64,000 nucleotides of DNA from Candidatus Solibacter usitatus (GTDB lineage Bacteria > Acidobacteriota > Terriglobia > Bryobacterales > Bryobacteraceae): assembly GCA_016191645.1 (NCBI GenBank), contig JACPVQ010000205.1, positions 1 through 64,000 of the forward strand. The letters run 5' to 3'. The notes under the pieces are model-generated. The model saw only the letters and a program-made list of their open reading frames with translations. It was not told the origin of the DNA and did not search any database. Below, piece after piece: positions 34,408 to 41,983 of the stretch. The position numbers and the translations under genes are program-made. Positions within the stretch are counted from its first letter, which is position 1, and the number at the start of each line of letters is the position of its first letter.

Positions 34408-35234
34408 GCGCGCCCTTCTGCGACATCCAACTTGCCCGGCGTCTGGAGCGCGCGGAAGGACATGCCTGCGCGCAGTTTGCATTGGCGCGCCGCAAACTTT
34501 TCCCGGCGAGCGGCGCTGAGGTGATGGAACATGCGGGCGCCTATGCGGTCTTCGACGCCATCGGCTCCGCGGTCACGCAGAGTTTCGGCCTCGGCATCTT
34601 CGAAGAGCTGAGCGCGGAAACACTGGATGCGATAGAGCGCTTTTTTCGCGACCGATGGGCGGATGTGGACCTTGAAGTGAGCCCTCTCGCCGGGGTGGCA
34701 GCGTTGAGTTTGCTCTGTGAAAGAGGGTACAGGCCCATCGAGATCAGCAATGTTATGTACCGACCTGTTGAAGAGCCGTCATCAGGCGCCGGGGATGGCA
34801 TCAAAGTTCGAGTGGCGGGGCCGGGAGAGATGCAACTCTGGAACACAACAGCCGCAAAGGCCTGGGTGTACGAACACCCCGAACTGGAGGAGTTCTTCCG
34901 TGAATTCGGCGCGATCGCCTCGGCACGCGAGGCGTGCGTATGTTTTCTCGCTGAGTATGACGGCCAGCCCGGGGCTTCAGGCGCACTCTCCATCCATGAA
35001 GGGGTGGCGTTGTTCGCCGGTGCGGCCACTGTGCCTGAGTTGCGGCGTCGCGGACTGCAGGCGGCGTTGTTGCAAGAGCGTATGCGCTACGCATTTGAGC
35101 ATGGCTGCGACTTGGCGATGATGGCGGCGGAGGCGGGAAGCAACTCCCAACGCAACGCCGAGCGCAAAGGATTTCGCGTCGCCTACACGCGCACCAAATG
35201 GCGCTTAAGTCCACGCTGCACTACTACCCTCTAG
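34404..35234 (+). CDS. GNAT-family acetyltransferase
   Basis: The 276-residue protein has a degenerate N-terminal half (possibly a second GNAT-like repeat) and a C-terminal GNAT domain with acetyl-CoA binding motif VPELRRRGLQAALLQERM and the later GSNSQRNAERKGFRVAYTRTKW. GTG 34404 overlaps the fumarase beta stop, so it is the last gene of the sdh-fum operon. Whether it modifies one of those enzymes or a small molecule cannot be told. Confidence 0.8.
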   Translation: MSAPFCDIQLARRLERAEGHACAQFALARRKLFPASGAEVMEHAGAYAVFDAIGSAVTQSFGLGIFEELSAETLDAIERFFRDRWADVDLEVSPLAGVAALSLLCERGYRPIEISNVMYRPVEEPSSGAGDGIKVRVAGPGEMQLWNTTAAKAWVYEHPELEEFFREFGAIASAREACVCFLAEYDGQPGASGALSIHEGVALFAGAATVPELRRRGLQAALLQERMRYAFEHGCDLAMMAAEAGSNSQRNAERKGFRVAYTRTKWRLSPRCTTTL

Positions 35235-35241
35235 AATCTTT

Positions 35242-35360
35242 GGTGGGGCAGGCCTCCAGGCCTGCAAGGCGGTCTCCAGACCGCCTTTGCGGAGTAATCG
35301 TACTTCCGGCAGAGGCGATCTGGAGATCGCCTCGCAGGTCTGGAGACCTGCCCCACAGAG
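35242..35360. repeat. Modular hairpin element, copy D (most complete and compact)
   Basis: A 9-base outer inverted repeat (GTGGGGCAG at 35243-35251, CTGCCCCAC at 35348-35356) encloses four hairpins: 35248-35265 (GCAGGCCT-CC-AGGCCTGC), 35266-35287 (10-base stem, CC centre), 35312-35333 (10-base stem, GG centre) and 35334-35351 (GCAGGTCT-GG-AGACCTGC). The spacer holds the conserved CCGGCAGAG. It lies between the convergent ends of the acetyltransferase gene and the SDR gene, which fits a two-way terminator or mRNA end-protection role. Confidence 0.9.
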
Positions 35361-35375
35361 CAGAAGAAGGTTCGA

Positions 35376-36095
35376 CTACATGGCGGTCCAGCCGCCATCC
35401 ACGGGAATGATCGCGCCCGTGATGTACGACGACGCATCCGAAGCGAGGAACAACGCGGCGTAGGCCACCTCGCGCGGATCGCCCGTGCGGCCGAGAAAAG
35501 TCTTGCCGATCTGACGCGCGTGCAGTTCGTCACCGGGCTTCGGCGAAATGCGGGTTTGAATTGCTCCGGGGCAGATGGCGTTGCATCGCACGCCGTGGAG
35601 CCCGTAGTCGTAAGCGACGCTGCGTGTATATCCCGCGAGCGCGTGTTTGAGGCTCGTGTATGCCGCCGAAGTTCGCGCGCCTACCATGCCCTGCACCGAC
35701 GATATGTTAATGATCGAACCGCTCTGTTGGCGGATCATGTGCGGCAACACAGCCTTCGTGAAATGCTGCGTGCCCATCAGCGAAACGGCGAAACATCGCT
35801 CGAATTCCGCTTCGTCCGCTTCCAATGCGCCATGCACCTGGCCGAGATAAGCGGCGTTGTTGCAAAGCACGTCGATGCGGCCGGAAACGGCAAGCGCCTC
35901 TTCCACCACGCGCACGGCATCGGCCGAGATGGACACGTCCGCGCACAAACAGCGGATGCCTTCCATCGCGGAAGCTTCCTCGATATCCGCCACAACCACA
36001 CTCGCGCCGGCATCGCGAAACAGTTCGGCGATCGCGCGTCCGATGCCGTTTGCGCCACCCGTAACAATCGCCGTTTTGCCGTTGAGGTGGATCAT
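35376..36095 (-). CDS. Short-chain dehydrogenase/reductase
   Basis: The 239-residue classical SDR has the cofactor motif TGGANGIG near the N-terminus, structural CNNAAYLG, catalytic Ser in IINISSVQG, and YTSLKHA with the Tyr and Lys. The Asp in VVVADIEEA after strand 2 favours NAD(H). The C-terminus ends with the usual DGGWT. It uses an alcohol or ketone substrate of unknown identity. Start overlaps the stop of the SMP-30 gene (ATGA), so both probably act on a common sugar-acid or alcohol pathway. Confidence 0.9.
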   Translation of the reverse strand: MIHLNGKTAIVTGGANGIGRAIAELFRDAGASVVVADIEEASAMEGIRCLCADVSISADAVRVVEEALAVSGRIDVLCNNAAYLGQVHGALEADEAEFERCFAVSLMGTQHFTKAVLPHMIRQQSGSIINISSVQGMVGARTSAAYTSLKHALAGYTRSVAYDYGLHGVRCNAICPGAIQTRISPKPGDELHARQIGKTFLGRTGDPREVAYAALFLASDASSYITGAIIPVDGGWTAM

Positions 36096-36898
36096 CGTTG
36101 ATTGGCCAGCTGCCTTCCCGTCCGTCCAACTGGCGCGCGCGCGATGGTGTTGCGGCCGAAATTCGCGGCATAGAGATGGCCGCCGTGAAACGCGATGTTG
36201 GTGGGCCTGCTCAGCTTGATCGCCCAGCGATCATAGGCGAAGAGCGTCACACTTCCCGAACGGTCGACGCGATGAATGTCATCGGAGGCGTAGCATGAAA
36301 CATAAAGATTGCCCTCTGTGTCCAAAGCCAGCCCATCCGGCAGGCGGCCGGTGTTCTCCGCGTAGACTCTATGCACTCCCGTAACCAGATCCACGCTGAC
36401 CACGCGATCGGCATCGCTTTCGGCAACGTACAGCACTCCTGCATCTTCATCCAACGCGAGCCCGTTTGCAAATCCCATCGGCGCAAGAACGGTCTCCATC
36501 CCGCCGCCGGCGTCGAAGCGCAGCACGCGGCCATTTGCCTTCTGCCAATTGCCGGAGTCGCTGACGTAGTAAGTTCCATCGCTATGGAACACACCATAGT
36601 TGGGACAGATCATCCCCTTCGCAAAAACTTTCCATTTGCCCTCGCGCGTCACGCTCACAACGCCATGAGCCGGGTTGCAGACATACAACTCGGCGTCATC
36701 GGGCGTCCATGCCAGCCCGCCGCAAAAACCGCCCAGTTCCGCAACCGTCTCCACGCGGCCATCCATCGCAATGCGATAGACCTGCCCCGCTTCGCCTCCC
36801 GCCCACAACATGCCCTCACGATCAAATGCGATGCACTCGGGATGATCGAGCCCGGTGGCGAAGATCTCGAATTGCTCGATGGGAATTTCCGGCGTCAA
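36092..36898 (-). CDS. SMP-30/gluconolactonase-family protein
   Basis: The protein of about 268 residues folds as a six-bladed propeller with calcium-dependent lactonase motifs: LDHPECIAFDREGMLWAGGE, FCGGLAWTPDDAELYVCNP, MGFANGLALDEDAGVLYVAES and LPDGLALDTEGNLYVSCY. TTG 36898 is taken as start because its TTGA overlaps the stop of the upstream gamma-glutamyltransferase gene and the domain starts within 10 residues. A longer ATG start (36949) would lie inside that gene and add a basic tail. Cytoplasmic; hydrolysis of a sugar lactone is likely, but unproven. Confidence 0.8.
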   Translation of the reverse strand: MTPEIPIEQFEIFATGLDHPECIAFDREGMLWAGGEAGQVYRIAMDGRVETVAELGGFCGGLAWTPDDAELYVCNPAHGVVSVTREGKWKVFAKGMICPNYGVFHSDGTYYVSDSGNWQKANGRVLRFDAGGGMETVLAPMGFANGLALDEDAGVLYVAESDADRVVSVDLVTGVHRVYAENTGRLPDGLALDTEGNLYVSCYASDDIHRVDRSGSVTLFAYDRWAIKLSRPTNIAFHGGHLYAANFGRNTIARAPVGRTGRQLANQR

Positions 36899-38388
36899 TA
36901 TCCCGCCGCCTTTCCTTCGCGGCGCGGATCGACTGCGCCTTCCAGCCACTCCCCAGCGGCGAGAATGAGATTCATGTCGTTGTTCGATCCGCGCAACTCG
37001 ACACGATATCCTTTTTCGCGCAGGATGGCCAGCGTGTCGGGCGAGAAGCCGGGCTCAACAAACACCACGTCCGGCCGCCACTGATGATGGACGCGCGGCG
37101 TATTGATCGCCTGCTGCGCGTTGTGGCCGAAGTCGATCACATTTACGATGCCTTGCAGCACGGCGCTCACAATGGTGGGACCGCCAGGCGTGCCGATCAC
37201 CATATGAAGCCTGCCGTCCTTCTCGACAATGGTTGGCGTCATGGAGGAGGCAGGGCGCTTGCGCGGCGCGATCGCGTTCGCCTCGCCTTGCACCAGCCCG
37301 TACTGATTCGCGCCGCCCGGATTGGCGGCGAAGTTGTCCATGTTGTTGTTCAGCAGGAATCCAAGACCGGGCACCGTAACTCCGCTTCCGTAGAGCATGT
37401 TCAGCGTGATGGTCGCCGCGACAGCGTTGCCCGCGGCATCGACTACACCGTAGTGCGTCGTGTTGCCGGATTTGGCGCTGAGCAGCTTTTCATAGGGAAT
37501 GCTGACGAACTCCGGATCGCCGAAATATTCGGCGCGATCGGCGAAACTGCGCCGCATCGCCTCCACCAACACTCCGATACTCGTGGCAGAGCCGCAACCC
37601 ATCGCCGGCAGATCGGCCGTTTCGATGAGGCCAAGCATTTGCAACAAACCGAGTCCGCCGGAACTGCTTCCGGCGGCGGTGGTCACATCGAATCCGCGGT
37701 AACTTCCGCGCAGCGGCTGCGGCGTTGAGACGCGGAACGTACGCAAATCCTCCAGCGTTACGTGCCCTCCGTGCGCGGACATCGCGGTGGCCAATTTCGA
37801 TGCCGTCTCGCCGAGATAGAACTCCTCCGCGCCGTTGTTCGCGATCCGTTCCAGAGTCGCCGCAAGTTCGGGTTGGCGGTGAAGTTCATCCGGCTCCAGG
37901 TACTTCCCGTTGTTCAAGAAGACGCGCGTCGATTCCGGGTCGGCATGGAGCGCCTCCGATTGACGCATGCTCTCTGCGCGCTGCCAGGTGACGGCATGAC
38001 CTTGCGCCGCAATCACCGTCGCTGGCATCAGCAACTCGCGCCACGGCAATTGTCCGTGTTGTTTATGCAGCGCCGACATTCCAGCGACATGGCCCGGCGT
38101 GGCCGCCGCCCGCCAGCCGGTGACGCTCTCTCCCGTCAGCTGTCCGTTCGCGTCTTTAAACATGTCGCGCGAAGCAGAGGCGGGCGCTTGCTCGCGAAAG
38201 TCGAAAAAGTTGAATCTGCCGTCTCTGGTGCGAACCAGGACATTGCCTCCGCCGCCCAAACCGCACATTGCCGAATGCGTCACGGAGAGAACGAAGCTCA
38301 TGGCCACGGCCGCATCGACGGCATTGCCGCCTCGCTGCAGCACAGCCAGCCCAACGTCCGTAGCGTAGGTATCGCCGCTCGCCACCAT
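36895..38388 (-). CDS. Gamma-glutamyltransferase (short type)
   Basis: The Ntn hydrolase has the small-subunit start NTTHYGVVDAAGN; Thr310 is the autoprocessing and catalytic nucleophile. N-terminal motifs GGNAVDAAVAMSFVLSV and GLGGGGNVLV are family hallmarks, as is the C-terminal MTPTIVEKDGRL. At 497 residues it is shorter than the approximately 580 of E. coli Ggt and shows no signal peptide from ATG 38388. The preceding in-frame sequence (GAQPVRSRRAM) resembles the family N-terminus, so translation may start upstream at a non-ATG codon. It cleaves gamma-glutamyl amides such as glutathione. It is in a leftward operon with proteases. Confidence 0.85.
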   Translation of the reverse strand: MVASGDTYATDVGLAVLQRGGNAVDAAVAMSFVLSVTHSAMCGLGGGGNVLVRTRDGRFNFFDFREQAPASASRDMFKDANGQLTGESVTGWRAAATPGHVAGMSALHKQHGQLPWRELLMPATVIAAQGHAVTWQRAESMRQSEALHADPESTRVFLNNGKYLEPDELHRQPELAATLERIANNGAEEFYLGETASKLATAMSAHGGHVTLEDLRTFRVSTPQPLRGSYRGFDVTTAAGSSSGGLGLLQMLGLIETADLPAMGCGSATSIGVLVEAMRRSFADRAEYFGDPEFVSIPYEKLLSAKSGNTTHYGVVDAAGNAVAATITLNMLYGSGVTVPGLGFLLNNNMDNFAANPGGANQYGLVQGEANAIAPRKRPASSMTPTIVEKDGRLHMVIGTPGGPTIVSAVLQGIVNVIDFGHNAQQAINTPRVHHQWRPDVVFVEPGFSPDTLAILREKGYRVELRGSNNDMNLILAAGEWLEGAVDPRREGKAAGY

Positions 38389-38437
38389 GGCGCGCCGCGA
38401 GCGTACGGGCTGCGCGCCGAATATCAGTTGCGGTGTT

Positions 38438-38809
38438 CTATTGATGGACAGAGTACGGAGCCTGTGGCGGGTTCAGTTTGATTTCGATCGTCTTCTCTTC
38501 TTCATTGACTTCGAAGACCTGACCGAACGTCTGATAGCCGCTGGCGATCACCGTAACTTTGATGTTGCCCTGCGGAATGGAAGGAAGCTTCGCCACGCCG
38601 TCCTGCCCGGTCTTGGTTTCCCAATGCGTGCGCGCCTTGCGGCCGAGTTTCACCACCGAACGGCTGCCCTTGAAATCCAGCACCACGCTGGCGCGCTCAA
38701 TCGGCTTGTCCTTCAACGTTTTCACTTCCACGCGAAGCGTCGTCATGGGGGGATCGGCCGGCAGTGGAAGCGTTACTAGAAATGCCAGCGCAAGCAAACG
38801 GAGTCGCAT
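38438..38809 (-). CDS. Small secreted carboxypeptidase-regulatory/PEGA-like beta-sandwich protein
   Basis: ATG 38809 gives a signal peptide (MRLRLLALAFLVTLPLPA) and a mature domain of about 105 residues with VKTLKDKPIERASVVLDF, GQDGVAKLPSIPQGNIKVTVIASGYQTF. This is a prealbumin-like beta-sandwich as found in CarboxypepD_reg or PEGA domains. It probably binds a protein or the envelope. It sits between the tricorn protease and the gamma-glutamyltransferase gene in one transcription direction. Confidence 0.75.
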   Translation of the reverse strand: MRLRLLALAFLVTLPLPADPPMTTLRVEVKTLKDKPIERASVVLDFKGSRSVVKLGRKARTHWETKTGQDGVAKLPSIPQGNIKVTVIASGYQTFGQVFEVNEEEKTIEIKLNPPQAPYSVHQ

Positions 38810-38845
38810 GACTTTATTATCACCCGGCTGAGCCGCCGCTTCCAC

Positions 38846-41800
38846 TCACTTGTTTTCCGTGGCCGCGGATTTGCCCCTGGAGGCCTCCAATTGCTGCAAT
38901 AGTTCGCGCACCGCCGCATCCAACTGGCTATCCTTGCCGGAATAGCTTTCGCCAACGGGGCGCTGCACCGGCACATCCACCGGCCTCGGGTGCATTTCCA
39001 TCAACACCCCGTCGTTATCGAACACTTTTGTGCGCGGCATGCGCAAAGAGGAGCCGTCGATCAAGGTCTGATTCCACGTGTAGACGATCCAACCCGCGGT
39101 CGGCTCTCCCACGACCTTGCCCAATTTGAGCCGGCGGTATCCTTCGGTGAAATCCTCGGCGTCGGAAAGAGAATGCTGGTTGGTGACCAGAATCGTCGGC
39201 AACTCCAGCGAACGCTGGCCCAGAAGGCTGCGCGCGGGTGAGGCTCGCCTGCCGCGTTCGAGAAACGTCAGGTATGGCTTCCGCGCAAAGACGTCGAGAG
39301 CATAGGCGTTTACAAAGCCGCCGTTATTGGCGCGAACGTCGATCACAACTCCCTCTTTGGAATGATTACCGGCATCGAGATCGACGTAGAGGCGCGACAG
39401 CGAATCCGCCCCCATGTCGAGCATGTGTACGTAGCCGAGTTTTCCACTGCTGATTTTTTCAACGTAGGCGCGTCGGCTTTCCACCCACGCACGGTAGAGC
39501 AGGTTTTTCTCGGCGGCGTTGCCGATGGGCTGCACGGCGACGGTTCGCGTTTTCCCGTCGGTGCCCGCTACGGTTAGTTCGACGCGCTTGCCGGACGTGT
39601 AAGCGAGAAGCTCCTGTAGGTTCGTGTCGCGTCCCAATGCTTTACCGCCGAGGGTCAGCAGCGTGTCTCCCGGCCTGATTCCGGAGATCGCCGCCGGACC
39701 AAGGGGAATTACTTCGTTGATCAGGAATTTGCCGCCGGCCAACGCTGCGGAATCGAAGCGAAGGCCAATCGCGCCCGCCGTGGATTCGCGGTTCGGCGCA
39801 GCGCCAATCCCCGAATGCGACGCGTTCAACTCACCGATCATGAGGTTGACCAGCCGGTACAAATCGGACGATGTGCGCGCCGAATCCACCAGCGGTTCGT
39901 ACGTTGCGCGAAGAGCGTTCCAATCCGCGCCGTTAAATCGGTCGTCGAAGAAATGATCCCGCTGATAGGTCCAAGCCTGTTGGAAAACCTCCTTCTTCTG
40001 CTGATGGAAATCGATGTCCATCTCGGCGGTGACGTTGACCGCCCGCGCGGCGCGCGTATCCAGCGCGACGGATTGTATTCTGCCGCGTTCCAGATAGACG
40101 GCCTCCTTTGCGCCCGCGGCGAATTGCGCGTGCGATTTGTTTCCCGCCGTGGTGGTCACCTGCACGGCCACAGCTTCTTCGCGGGCCGTTTCGTCGATTG
40201 CGTAAGTGAAGAGATTCTCGCGGCCTGCAAGAGCCGCTGTAATGAGCAGACGCTTACCATCCGCGCTCATGTCGAAGTCGTTCACGTCCAGCCCCAGATT
40301 CAGCAGACTCAACCTTCCGCGAATGCCCTCGAAGACAATTTCGACAGGACCCGGCTTCGCGGCAAGTTCCACGGGCGGGGCCACTGCGCGAAAAAGATCG
40401 CTGAATCGATCTTCGCGAAAGCGCGGCGTGCGCAAAACCAGGTCGACGCGCGCGATCCGTTGCTCTTCCGTTCGCTGCCCCGTTTGAAAAAAGATTTGCT
40501 TTCCGTCGCTGCTCCACGCGACGCCGCGGACATTCGCATTGGCAAGAAATGATACGGGCGCCGGCGCGCCGCCTTCCAACGGAGTCACCATGACGTTGGT
40601 GAATCCGCGAGTGCCGCGTGTTGCAAACGCCAGCCACTTACTGTCGGGCGACCACGCGAGCGTTTTCGCGGAGACCAACGGCAGGCGGCCAAATTCACCG
40701 GGGGCGAGCATTCGCTCCTGTTTGCTTTCGAACGTGTAAACCCAAACGGATTTGCCGCCTCGCAGATAGGCCAGGTGTTTGCCATCGGGTGAAAATCGTG
40801 GCGCGGCATCGGGCTCCGCATTCGATGTCAACCGCGTTTCCACGCCGCTCCCAAAATCGTAAAGATAGATGTGACTCGCTCCGCCACGCGAGGAAACATA
40901 GACAAGCTTTCTGCTATCCGGCGACCAGGAAACCTGCTGCTCCAAAGCAGAGGTTCGCGTCACGCGCTGTGCGTCGCCACCGTCTTTCCCCGCGGCGAAT
41001 ACTTCCCCGCGCACCACGAACGCGATCTTCTTGCCGTCGGGCGAGAGCGACAGTTCGCTAAATTCGCTGTTCAAGCTGACATGCGTGATGGACGGCGTTG
41101 CGGAGGACCCGCGCAGGTGAATGGGAATCTGCGCCATTTTCGCGTGCAGCGTATCCATCTTCCAGATGCCGAACCCCCGCTCGAAGACGATCATCTTTCC
41201 GTCGTAGGTGATATTGGGCCACAACAACCGGCCGTCTTTGAAAGCAGTCACTTGGCGCGAAGTCCCGCCCAAGGGTTGACGCCATATGTTCTCCACTCCC
41301 GTACGATCCGAAACGAAGAATAACGATTTTCCATCGGGCGTCCACATCGGCCAAATCTCTTTCGCGCCGCCATCGGTGACGCGCTCATAGACTGGCGGAG
41401 AACCCTTCACCAGAAGGATTTCACTAAGGTCGAGATTGCTGTGCCCGTTGCGCCACCATTGCCGCGAGGCGATACCGCGCGCATTGATGGCTACGGCCAA
41501 TCCATCGGGCGATGGGGCTGCGAAAAACTCGCTGGCGTAACGATCGGCCGCAACGGGAATGGGCGTTCCGCCGCTCGCGCGGACTTTGTAGACGTCGTTC
41601 ATGGAAGAGATGTCGCCGCTTGCGGAATGGAAGAAAAGCCATTGTCCGTCGCGGCTCCACGAGTCGAGTTGATCGAGCCCGTCCTGAAAGGTCAGGCGCT
41701 TCAATTCGCCGCTCGACATGGTGAGCACGTAGATGTCGCCGCCGCCGGTGCGCGTGGATACGAATGCCAGCTTCGTACCATCGGGCGATAGCAGCGGCCG

Positions 41801-41977
41801 CGATTCGTCCGCCGGGTGAGACACCAGCAGCGATGCCTCTCCGCCATTCGGCGGCACGCGCCAGATGTCGCCGCCGGATACAAACACGATCTCGCCTTTC
41901 TCCGTTGCCATGTGCGGTTCGGAGACCGTTTGGCTAAAGGCGCATAGAGAAAGCGCGGGGAGCAGAAGTAATTTCAT
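38846..41977 (-). CDS. Secreted tricorn-type protease (S41)
   Basis: The 1043-residue protein has a short signal peptide, two beta-propellers made of PD40/WD-like repeats (about 25-320 and 330-640; repeated SPDGKKIAFV and WSPDSRKLVYV motifs), a tricorn C1 helical domain, a PDZ domain (about 750-840; ISGIRPGDTLLTLGGKAL) and the S41 core with nucleophile Ser in TNQHSLSDAEDF. The C-terminus MEMHPRPVDVPVQRP is typical. Tricorn breaks oligopeptides into di- and tripeptides. The signal peptide places this version in the periplasm or outside, unlike archaeal tricorn. It lies 6 bases downstream of an S9 peptidase gene, so both probably work in sequence on peptides. Confidence 0.92.
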   Translation of the reverse strand: MKLLLLPALSLCAFSQTVSEPHMATEKGEIVFVSGGDIWRVPPNGGEASLLVSHPADESRPLLSPDGTKLAFVSTRTGGGDIYVLTMSSGELKRLTFQDGLDQLDSWSRDGQWLFFHSASGDISSMNDVYKVRASGGTPIPVAADRYASEFFAAPSPDGLAVAINARGIASRQWWRNGHSNLDLSEILLVKGSPPVYERVTDGGAKEIWPMWTPDGKSLFFVSDRTGVENIWRQPLGGTSRQVTAFKDGRLLWPNITYDGKMIVFERGFGIWKMDTLHAKMAQIPIHLRGSSATPSITHVSLNSEFSELSLSPDGKKIAFVVRGEVFAAGKDGGDAQRVTRTSALEQQVSWSPDSRKLVYVSSRGGASHIYLYDFGSGVETRLTSNAEPDAAPRFSPDGKHLAYLRGGKSVWVYTFESKQERMLAPGEFGRLPLVSAKTLAWSPDSKWLAFATRGTRGFTNVMVTPLEGGAPAPVSFLANANVRGVAWSSDGKQIFFQTGQRTEEQRIARVDLVLRTPRFREDRFSDLFRAVAPPVELAAKPGPVEIVFEGIRGRLSLLNLGLDVNDFDMSADGKRLLITAALAGRENLFTYAIDETAREEAVAVQVTTTAGNKSHAQFAAGAKEAVYLERGRIQSVALDTRAARAVNVTAEMDIDFHQQKKEVFQQAWTYQRDHFFDDRFNGADWNALRATYEPLVDSARTSSDLYRLVNLMIGELNASHSGIGAAPNRESTAGAIGLRFDSAALAGGKFLINEVIPLGPAAISGIRPGDTLLTLGGKALGRDTNLQELLAYTSGKRVELTVAGTDGKTRTVAVQPIGNAAEKNLLYRAWVESRRAYVEKISSGKLGYVHMLDMGADSLSRLYVDLDAGNHSKEGVVIDVRANNGGFVNAYALDVFARKPYLTFLERGRRASPARSLLGQRSLELPTILVTNQHSLSDAEDFTEGYRRLKLGKVVGEPTAGWIVYTWNQTLIDGSSLRMPRTKVFDNDGVLMEMHPRPVDVPVQRPVGESYSGKDSQLDAAVRELLQQLEASRGKSAATENK

Positions 41978-41983
41978 GGTGTC

